From an uncultured Clostridia bacterium (GTDB lineage Bacteria; Bacillota; Clostridia; Christensenellales; Borkfalkiaceae), in assembly GCA_947624225.1 (NCBI GenBank), contig CANQJF010000022.1, positions 1-35,219 on the forward strand: 35,219 nucleotides of DNA, written 5' to 3'. Positions 6,715-13,254 of the stretch are shown here, piece by piece; the first letter of the stretch is position 1, and each line of letters begins with the position of its first letter. Position numbers and translations under genes: made by a program. Below the pieces are notes generated by a model, which saw nothing but the letters and a program-made list of their open reading frames with translations, had not been told where the DNA came from and did no database searches.

Positions 6715-7818
6715 ATGAAAACTTGTTCGAATTGTGGAAGAGCTTTTGCAGACGGGTTAAATAGTTGCCCCGCTTGCGGAGCCAATTGGGCAGGACCCGC
6801 GGGCAAACGCCCCGTCATCACGGCGGATACCTCCCGTCCCGGCAGCGATCTCACCAAATTCGCGGACATGATGGATGACGAATCCCTCTTCCACGCGGCT
6901 GTCTGCCGCAAAGAGGGGATCGGCATGGCCGCGGATATCAAGCAAGCCAAGGAACTCTTTCACTTGCTTGCGATGCGCGGCAACCAGGACGGAATGTTCA
7001 AATACGCGGAGATGTGCTTAGGAGAGAATCCCCCCGATCTCAAAACTGCCGTGCACTGGCTGACCGTCGCGGCACAGGGCGGCCACATTTCCAGCCGTCT
7101 CAAACTCTCCGAGATGGGCTCGGAGGGGATCGTCAACGTCGACGGCATCATGCCCCCTCAAAAGTCCGCACCCGCAGACGGCGGCGTCAAGGCGCCGACG
7201 AGCGGCCCCCGTCCCGGCGAGAGCGCTTTCGAAGCGCGCGTGCGCAACGCTCTGCCCCTCGTGGTGCAGGTGGCCTCGGAGAAGCGTGGCGGCAGACTGC
7301 TCGGCTCCGGATTCATCCTCGAAGGCGGCCTCGTCATCACCAATGCGCACGTCTTGGGCGAGAATCCCACGCATGTGACGACGCGCTTCGAGCCCGGGCT
7401 GGACTCCAAGACATACGAGATGCAAGTGCTCGCCAATGAGCCCGATTACGACATTGCCGTGCTTCGGTTCAAGGGCGCCGCGAACGAAAAGTTCTCCTCT
7501 CGCCCCGGGCTCAGCCTGAGGTTGGAGGATATCGGCTTCGGCGAGGAGGTGTACACCATCGGCAATCCGCTCGGGATCGGGCTGAGCGTGAGCAAGGGCG
7601 TCGTTTCCAGCCCCAACCGTGAGAGCAACTATCCCAAGCGGGTAGACCGCGTCATCCAGACGGACATCACGGCCAACCACGGCAATTCGGGCGGTGCGCT
7701 GTTCGACAGCAAGAACAACGTGATCGGCGTCATCACCTTTGTCCCCGGTTCCTCCGACGGCGGCATCGCCATGTGCGTGCCCGCGAAATACATCGTCCGC
7801 GTCATAAACGCAATTTAA
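6715..7818 (+). CDS. Zinc-ribbon, Sel1-repeat, trypsin-like serine protease (HtrA-type)
   Basis: The 367-residue protein has an N-terminal zinc ribbon (C4, C7, C18, C21), two or so Sel1-like helical repeats (about 45-135), and an S1C trypsin-like domain (about 175-367). The full catalytic triad is visible: H212 in TNAHV, D246 in DYDIAVL, and S325 in GNSGGAL. HtrA/Deg proteases are normally exported and carry PDZ domains. This one has no signal peptide, no membrane helix and no PDZ domain, so it should work in the cytoplasm, with the Sel1 repeats and zinc ribbon as likely partner-binding parts. Its place between ESCRT-like ATPases and the SPFH gene suggests that it processes a component of the complex. 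AAGGAAGG precedes the ATG. Confidence 0.88.
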   Translation: MKTCSNCGRAFADGLNSCPACGANWAGPAGKRPVITADTSRPGSDLTKFADMMDDESLFHAAVCRKEGIGMAADIKQAKELFHLLAMRGNQDGMFKYAEMCLGENPPDLKTAVHWLTVAAQGGHISSRLKLSEMGSEGIVNVDGIMPPQKSAPADGGVKAPTSGPRPGESAFEARVRNALPLVVQVASEKRGGRLLGSGFILEGGLVITNAHVLGENPTHVTTRFEPGLDSKTYEMQVLANEPDYDIAVLRFKGAANEKFSSRPGLSLRLEDIGFGEEVYTIGNPLGIGLSVSKGVVSSPNRESNYPKRVDRVIQTDITANHGNSGGALFDSKNNVIGVITFVPGSSDGGIAMCVPAKYIVRVINAI

Positions 7819-7851
7819 ACACGACAAAAAATCAAGAAGGAGATATCAGCT

Positions 7852-8724
7852 ATGTTTTTCAAGAATAAGGATAAGGGGGTCAAAGAGCTCACCGTATCCC
7901 CCAACCCCGACTATTGCATTTGGGTCATCCCCTCGGACGACCTTGCCTATGACGCCATCGCAAATGTCGATCCGGGCTGCCAGCTTCTGTATGTCGTGAA
8001 CGGGCAGCTCCGCGACAAGGTGCGTTCGCGCAGAGTGGTCATCAATCCCAAGCGCGAGCGGAGCGAGAACAACCACATCACGCTCGTCGGCGTCAACTTC
8101 GACAAGATCTTCGAGATTCTTTGCGGCGTGGGCAGGATCCCCTATAAGGACTATGAGATCGGCGCGGAGACGGTCGTCGGCGTGAGTGCGGATATGAAGG
8201 TCCGCATCATGGACGGCTGGAAGCTCTTCTCCATGCTCGGCAACAAGAATATCACGGCAGATGAGATCAACGACCTCATCCGTAGCAAGTGCGCCGAGAT
8301 CCTCAGCGCGGAGCTCTCCAAGAAGCTCCAAAACTGCACATATCACACGCTCACCAAAGAGAAGAATACCATGTCCAAGACGCTCGAAGAGAGCATCGCG
8401 AAAGTGCTCGACAGTTTGGGTGTCTACCTCGTGGACGGGACGTTCGCGCTCGGCGAGTTCTTCTTCCAGCCCGACTATGTGAAGTTGCGCGAGGATTACG
8501 GCGCCCATCAGACAGAGAACATGATGGAGGAGGACCGCCTCCGCTTGGAGCGTCGCAAGAACCGCATGGAGATGCAGATGATAGAATCCATCGCGCGCAC
8601 CAATTCTCAGAACGCACAGGCAGACCGCTCTTCGCAGGGCAATGCCGTCTGCTGCCCCGAGTGCGGGATCATGGTCTCGCCCGACGTGAAATTCTGCCCC
8701 AATTGCGGCAAGAAGATCAAATAA
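7852..8724 (+). CDS. SPFH/band-7-like protein with C-terminal zinc ribbon
   Basis: The 290-residue protein resembles the bacterial SPFH proteins that end in a zinc ribbon (YdjI type). An N-terminal beta-rich region (about 10-150) is followed by helices (150-255, with the charged EEDRLRLERRKNRMEM stretch) and a C-terminal ribbon with C268, C271, C282 and C285. SPFH proteins assemble into large membrane-bound rings or cages. In Bacillus subtilis, ydjI lies in one operon with the PspA-family gene ydjF, so the pairing with ESCRT-III-like genes has a known precedent. No transmembrane helix is visible; membrane binding would be peripheral. The start is set by AAGGAG ten or so bases before the ATG. 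The family call rests on pattern recognition and on the zinc ribbon. Confidence 0.75.
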   Translation: MFFKNKDKGVKELTVSPNPDYCIWVIPSDDLAYDAIANVDPGCQLLYVVNGQLRDKVRSRRVVINPKRERSENNHITLVGVNFDKIFEILCGVGRIPYKDYEIGAETVVGVSADMKVRIMDGWKLFSMLGNKNITADEINDLIRSKCAEILSAELSKKLQNCTYHTLTKEKNTMSKTLEESIAKVLDSLGVYLVDGTFALGEFFFQPDYVKLREDYGAHQTENMMEEDRLRLERRKNRMEMQMIESIARTNSQNAQADRSSQGNAVCCPECGIMVSPDVKFCPNCGKKIK

Positions 8725-8760
8725 CAAAGAAAAAAGAAGGAAAGAAGGAGAGATACAAAA

Positions 8761-10464
8761 ATGCTTACTAAACGTGCTATTCACGATTTGATCGAATTCG
8801 ATCAAAAAAGAAATGTCGAACGCTTGAACAACCTCTTCACAAGTTGCAAAAACCGTTCCCTCCAGAGTGAGTTTACCCACCTCGCCTCCACCCTCGAAGG
8901 GCAGGTCTCGCCGTCAACTAAGGAAGCCTTCCTGCATGACCAAAAAATCTCGCAAGTGATCTCAGATCTCGAAAATGACATCGCACAGGAATCGTATATG
9001 GTGGCCGCGTCGAGGATCAGAACGCTCAAGACTCTGCTTGTCCAACGTGAGAAATATTGCAACGCCGGGACAGGGGTGCTTATGGGCAGCAAGGCAGATC
9101 AAAAGAAAGCTAAAAAACTCGACAAGATACGCACTAAAATTTTGAAGGGCGAAGGATTTACCCATGCTGCGGCCTACTCTGTGGATAGAATTGTTGATTT
9201 CATGATCAACCAGGCGGCCGAGAAACAGCAGATGGCTGCCGCGGAGTTGCAGGATCTGCATGACAGGATCGTGAAGAATCCCCAAGATTCCGTCGCCAAG
9301 GCATCGTGGCGCGCCAAGGTCATCAACTACAATAAATGCAACAAAGCTCTCGCCGTGCTCAGTCTGCAGGCGCAACGCGTTGCGCTTGTGCAAGCCGCCG
9401 GTGATCTGCTCTCAGGCAGTGAGCAGGAAGAGATTGCAAAGGCAATGTCTTCCGATTCCGCTCAAATCGATGATGCAAAGTTTACCCTTATTATGGATAA
9501 ACTCAACAGATGGGTTGAACGGCAGATTGAATCGGGCAGAGTAACGGAAGAGGCTGCAAGGGATTTTTTGGATGTGGATATTATCAGTGAAGTGGATAAA
9601 GCCACACAGGGAACAAGCGGAGCCTCTCAAGGAGCCAGATCCGCACAGCAAGGAGGATTCGCATCCGCACAGCAGGGAGGATTCGCATCCGCACAGCAGG
9701 GAGGATTCGCATCCGCACAGCAAGGAGGATATGCACCCGTACAACGTGGAGGAGCTGCATCCGGGCAGCAATTCCCCGGGGCGGACGGCGCAATTCCTTC
9801 GGATATGAGTGAGTTTGAGAACGATCCGATTTTTGCACAATTCGGCGGGTTCCCTGACACAAATGAGCAGGCTTTCCAACAAATCTATGAGCATGCCCCT
9901 GAGATCATTTCGCGCTTAGAGGCTGAACAGAGGAGGAATGAGGCCGAGATCGACAAATTGGATGCGGATCGGCAAGATGTGGCAGATGAACTTCTCGACC
10001 TTCTCCGTCAGCGTGAAACGGCAACGCCCGCGGAGTGCATCGTTCTCGACGGGAAGATCGACCGCCTTGAAAAGAAGCACGCGGGTCTCAAACGTGATAT
10101 CAAGCGTCAAAACCGTTTAATGTCCAAACTTTCGGAAACCTTGGACATGGTGAGAAACATTCAGAGCAGCCGTCGGCCGGTAACGAGAGACGAGTGCCTG
10201 GAAATCTATGGTCTTTCCGGTCTCATGCAGGGTGGCGGCGAACGGTTTGCCCAGTATATCTTAGACGAGGAAAGAAAACAAAATGCCGAGCTCGACCGCA
10301 TGGGCGAAGCCAACATGATGGCCAATTCCGAACCCATCAACCAATACACGATGCGGTCGGAGAGCACCACGGATCGTTACGGCGCCGATAAAAAGGATCC
10401 CGAGAAGTACGCTTCCTTGATGCAGGAACTCTCCGGTGAAGTAGCCGGCGGAGGGAGAAGATGA
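8761..10464 (+). CDS. Large helical protein with QGGFAS-repeat linker, possible ESCRT-III-like filament protein
   Basis: This 567-residue protein is helical at both ends. Residues 1-280 are charged helices. Residues 281-340 form a Gln/Gly/Ala low-complexity linker containing five eight-residue repeats (SAQQGGFA type). Residues 379-475 form a strong coiled coil, and a disordered tail ends with EKYASLMQELSGE, which has the spacing of an MIT-interacting helix. The gene uses more A/T-ending codons than its neighbours, most visibly in the first 500 bases. It overlaps the next gene by the four bases ATGA, so its translation is coupled to the MIT-AAA ATPase that follows, which fits a filament/ATPase pair. 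I recognise no family with certainty; the ESCRT-III-like role is inferred from the layout and coupling. Confidence 0.7.
   Translation: MLTKRAIHDLIEFDQKRNVERLNNLFTSCKNRSLQSEFTHLASTLEGQVSPSTKEAFLHDQKISQVISDLENDIAQESYMVAASRIRTLKTLLVQREKYCNAGTGVLMGSKADQKKAKKLDKIRTKILKGEGFTHAAAYSVDRIVDFMINQAAEKQQMAAAELQDLHDRIVKNPQDSVAKASWRAKVINYNKCNKALAVLSLQAQRVALVQAAGDLLSGSEQEEIAKAMSSDSAQIDDAKFTLIMDKLNRWVERQIESGRVTEEAARDFLDVDIISEVDKATQGTSGASQGARSAQQGGFASAQQGGFASAQQGGFASAQQGGYAPVQRGGAASGQQFPGADGAIPSDMSEFENDPIFAQFGGFPDTNEQAFQQIYEHAPEIISRLEAEQRRNEAEIDKLDADRQDVADELLDLLRQRETATPAECIVLDGKIDRLEKKHAGLKRDIKRQNRLMSKLSETLDMVRNIQSSRRPVTRDECLEIYGLSGLMQGGGERFAQYILDEERKQNAELDRMGEANMMANSEPINQYTMRSESTTDRYGADKKDPEKYASLMQELSGEVAGGGRR
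9643..9762 (+). repeat. Five tandem 24-bp repeats inside a coding region
   Basis: Units start at 9643, 9667, 9691, 9715 and 9739. The first three are nearly identical and encode the same eight residues; the fourth changes Phe to Tyr and the fifth is diverged. Near-identity at DNA level suggests recent slippage or recombination and a length-variable linker. Confidence 0.9.
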
Positions 10465-11663
10465 GTTTTGAATATGCCATGCGGATGGCCGAGATATTGG
10501 AGACGAATGGCCAAAATGCCGCCCGCAACGGGAACAGTTCGGCGGCGGCCAGATTCTTCCGTTTGGCATCCGAAAGATTGCGGGAGGCGGCGTCGTACAA
10601 TCCCGATAACACTTCACAACTCTTGCGCAAGGCCAAACAGCTCGAGGAGCAGTCCCGCACCTTAAAGGACAATCCCGGCGCTTGCGGTTCCGTAGGCGCG
10701 GCGGGCGGTGCACCCACGGGTGCTTCCACGGGTGCGGGCGCCTCGCAGGGCTACACCCCGCCCCAGAGTGCGGGCCAGTCCAAGACGGAAAAGCAGAAGG
10801 AGACGGCCCCGGCGCGAGAGGGGGGGAGGAACGATGCGACGATCGATAACGACCTCCTCCAAGACGCGCTCAACCGCCTCAATGCCATGGTCGGTTTGGA
10901 CGATCTCAAAAAGCAGATGATGGATTGGGTGAAGCAGATCCAGGTCTTTCAGCTCCGCAAGGCCCGCGGGATCAAGGTCCCCGATGTCAGCTACCATATG
11001 GTCTTTATGGGCAACCCCGGCACGGGTAAAACCACCGTGGCGCGCCTGCTCGTCCAAATCTACTGTGCGCTCGGGATCGCGGAGAATACCGAGTGCGTGG
11101 AAGTGGCGCGGACGGACCTCGTCGCGGGCTATGTCGGGCAGACGGCCACCAAGACGCATGAGGTCATCGAGCGCGCGATGGGGGGCATGCTCTTCATCGA
11201 TGAGGCGTATACGCTTGCGAACGGCGATGACTTCGGGCAGGAGGCGATCAACACCCTGCTCAAAGAGATGGAGGATCACCGCGACCGCCTCGTGGTCGTC
11301 GTGGCCGGGTATGACGACTTGATGCACAAGTTCATCGATTCCAACCCCGGTTTGAAGTCGCGCTTCACCACCTACCTTCACTTCTCCGACTACAACGGCG
11401 AACAGCTCATGCGCATTTTCAAGGGCCTTTGCGAGAAGAACCAATTCGTCCTTGCCCCCGATGCGGAGGAGATGCTCACCAAGTACTTCGATGAACTCTA
11501 TGAGCATCGCGACAGGAACTTCGGCAACGGGCGCGACGTGCGCAACGTGTTCGAGGAGATCGTAAAGAGGCAGTCGGTGAGGATTTACGGCTGCATGAAT
11601 TCCACCAACGAAATCGATCTCACGGAGATCCGGAAGGAAGATCTTCCCTTCTACGGGGAGTAA
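10461..11663 (+). CDS. CbbX/SpoVK-type AAA ATPase with MIT-like N-terminal domain
   Basis: The 400-residue protein has a three-helix N-terminus (about 1-70, with ARNGNSSAAARFFRLASERL in MIT-like spacing), a Gly/Ala/Thr linker (71-130), and an AAA module of the CbbX/SpoVK/EccA family. Motifs are GLDDLKKQM, Walker A GNPGTGKTT (K190), the pore-loop region DLVAGYVGQTATKT, Walker B GMLFIDEAYTL (D247/E248), sensor 1 VVVAGYDD, arginine finger GLKSRF (R301), and sensor 2 FGNGRDVRN (R358). CbbX remodels Rubisco by pulling its tail, and SpoVK and EccA work in sporulation and type VII secretion. No Rubisco or type VII genes are present, so the client is probably a protein of this locus, most likely the preceding helical protein to which it is translationally coupled. 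It is the last gene of cluster A. Confidence 0.87.
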   Translation: MSFEYAMRMAEILETNGQNAARNGNSSAAARFFRLASERLREAASYNPDNTSQLLRKAKQLEEQSRTLKDNPGACGSVGAAGGAPTGASTGAGASQGYTPPQSAGQSKTEKQKETAPAREGGRNDATIDNDLLQDALNRLNAMVGLDDLKKQMMDWVKQIQVFQLRKARGIKVPDVSYHMVFMGNPGTGKTTVARLLVQIYCALGIAENTECVEVARTDLVAGYVGQTATKTHEVIERAMGGMLFIDEAYTLANGDDFGQEAINTLLKEMEDHRDRLVVVVAGYDDLMHKFIDSNPGLKSRFTTYLHFSDYNGEQLMRIFKGLCEKNQFVLAPDAEEMLTKYFDELYEHRDRNFGNGRDVRNVFEEIVKRQSVRIYGCMNSTNEIDLTEIRKEDLPFYGE

Positions 11664-11774
11664 AATCGGGCAAATGCCGCGAAAAACGTGGAAAACGGCG
11701 TAAAAATGCGGCATAGGCACACGCGTTCGGGGCACGTTCGGGTGCTTCAAAAAAACAGAAAAAACATCATTTTG
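11664..11774. other. Intergenic spacer after cluster A with inverted repeat
   Basis: ATGCCGC (11674-11680) and GCGGCAT (11708-11714) form an inverted repeat with a 27-base A-rich interior and no T-run. I see no gene here. It may fold in the mRNA end ahead of the terminator at 11775. Confidence 0.45.
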
Positions 11775-11808
11775 ACGGGCATACCTCGGACATGGTATGC
11801 CCGTTTTC
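11775..11808 (+). terminator. Rho-independent terminator of cluster A
   Basis: ACGGGCATACC (11775-11785) pairs perfectly with GGTATGCCCGT (11794-11804) over an eight-base loop, followed by TTTTCTGT. It separates cluster A from the promoter of cluster B. Confidence 0.88.
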
Positions 11809-11905
11809 TGTCATTGCCCCCAAAATGCGGGAGAGAAAGTGAAAGGCGCGTGAAGATTTCGTAAAAAATTTATGGAAAACTTTAAAAATGGGGGGGGGTA
11901 TTATC

Positions 11906-11935
11906 TTGACATGAGTCGGCAAGATATGATAAAAT
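11906..11935 (+). promoter_or_regulatory. Promoter of cluster B
   Basis: TTGACA (11906-11911), an 18-bp spacer, and TAAAAT (11930-11935). The bases GATAAAATAC around the -10 match those of the 44-aa ORF promoter (661-670), hinting at common control. No other good promoter is visible before 13255. Confidence 0.7.
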
Positions 11936-11990
11936 ACGCAATTGGTAGTATCTATCAATACATATTATTTTGCGTGCGCGCACGATATAT

Positions 11991-12035
11991 GCGCGGATAT
12001 CCGCGCGGAGGCGCGGATGCGGGCGCCTCGGCGCC
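11991..12035. repeat. Palindromes in the leader of cluster B
   Basis: GCGCGGATATCCGCGC (11991-12006) is a perfect 16-bp palindrome, and GGCGCC-TC-GGCGCC (12022-12035) follows. They flank the ribosome binding site GGAGG (12007-12011) of the first gene, so they could act as an operator in DNA or hide the site in RNA. Confidence 0.55.
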
Positions 12036-13234
12036 GCGGCACGCAAAGAGGAACGAGCGGATCCGGCGCGATGAAGAGTTTTTATAAGAGAAAACAACCC
12101 CCCAAGCGCTTTTTTTGGGCCAAGATGCAGTTGCGGTCAACGGCATACGGCGAGGAAGTGCTGGGGAAATACCTCTCCTGGCTGAAATTTTTCTACCTCT
12201 CTTGGAGGAGGAAAGACACCCACTTTCTGCTTTCGGCACAGGGGGACCCGGGGGCCAATCCCGTGCGCGCGGAGGGCGTTCCGCCCCTCGTCCGTGCCGT
12301 CCCTGCCCGGTCGGTCGAATGGGATTCCCACTTGCCGCCGCTGTGGTATCGGACATGGTTCTTCGAGACAGACCGCGTGGGCAATCTGAAGATCAACGGG
12401 GAACGCTCCCCGGTGAACATCGGGATGGACCTCAAAGCGTGGGCGCTCATGGCCCTGCCCGAGGCGGACGGCGGCACGGAGGCACTCTTCGTCATCGGCA
12501 CGCCCGGGGGCAAGGGCGACGCACAGCTGAGCATGTACGGCTTTCATGAGGGAAAGCTCGGGCCGTGCTTGCAGAGCATTCCGCTCGGCGCCACTTTCGA
12601 GGCGTTCAGCAAGCTCGTGTGTTTGGGGAGGCACGTCTTTGCCGTCCACGGCGGGAGGCTGTTTTACTTCTACCTCTCCCCCTTTACAGAGCGGTTGGAG
12701 GAGGTCTGCATCGGAGAGGGCGCGCGGGATGACCGCGTGAACGGCGTGAGCGGCACGGTCACGGCAGATGGGTACGGAAACGTGTTCTGGATCTCCCGCA
12801 ACGAGGTTTACGGCATGCGCATCGGCGCTCCCTCCCGTTTGGTGACGGTGGGCTTCTCCATCAATCTCGAAACGGTAAAACTCGTGTGCAGCGACAGATT
12901 CCTCTTCGTTTACAGGCGGGAAAAGGGCGCGTTCGGGTCCTTGCTCTGTGAGGCCTACCGCACCGATTGCCCGCAGCCCGAGAGGCTGGAAATGCACTTC
13001 ACCTCGGGATGGAACAGCATCCTCGGCGTGCGGGATGTCGCCCTGTGGTATCTCAAAACGCAGGATGGGCGGGGCACCGTGGCCCTGTGCTCCAACGAGG
13101 GGCACGAGCGGCAGGTCTCGGAGGTCGAGACCGTGCGAGCATTCAACTGGTTTTGCCTGTTCGGGAACGTGATCGCCGGCGCGCGTTACGCCGGATACGA
13201 CGAACATCGCAACATCGTCTATATAAAAGCATAA
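12017..13234 (+). CDS. Unknown protein, possible beta-propeller
   Basis: The 405-residue protein is first in cluster B. The ATG at 12017 is chosen because GGAGG ends five bases before it; an in-frame ATG at 12071, which lacks a ribosome binding site, would give 387 residues starting MKSFYKRKQPPKRFFW. The remainder is beta-rich, with repeated blocks of the kind hydrophobic-strand-turn-strand ending in Gly or Asp (for example DGYGNVFWISRNEVYGMRIG and KLVCSDRFLFVYRREKGAFG), which suggests a six- or seven-bladed propeller. I see no enzyme motif, signal peptide or membrane helix. Propellers usually act as protein-binding scaffolds. The family is not recognised. Twenty bases separate it from the helicase gene, so the two are probably co-translated. 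Confidence 0.7.
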   Translation: MRAPRRRGTQRGTSGSGAMKSFYKRKQPPKRFFWAKMQLRSTAYGEEVLGKYLSWLKFFYLSWRRKDTHFLLSAQGDPGANPVRAEGVPPLVRAVPARSVEWDSHLPPLWYRTWFFETDRVGNLKINGERSPVNIGMDLKAWALMALPEADGGTEALFVIGTPGGKGDAQLSMYGFHEGKLGPCLQSIPLGATFEAFSKLVCLGRHVFAVHGGRLFYFYLSPFTERLEEVCIGEGARDDRVNGVSGTVTADGYGNVFWISRNEVYGMRIGAPSRLVTVGFSINLETVKLVCSDRFLFVYRREKGAFGSLLCEAYRTDCPQPERLEMHFTSGWNSILGVRDVALWYLKTQDGRGTVALCSNEGHERQVSEVETVRAFNWFCLFGNVIAGARYAGYDEHRNIVYIKA

Positions 13235-13254
13235 GAAATTGAAGGAGTGGACCC

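Noticed and set aside
11942-12016. Upstream TTG start extending the first gene of cluster B by 25 residues
   Set aside because: It lies at the expected transcription start of the 11906-11935 promoter and has no ribosome binding site; ATG at 12017 has GGAGG at good spacing.
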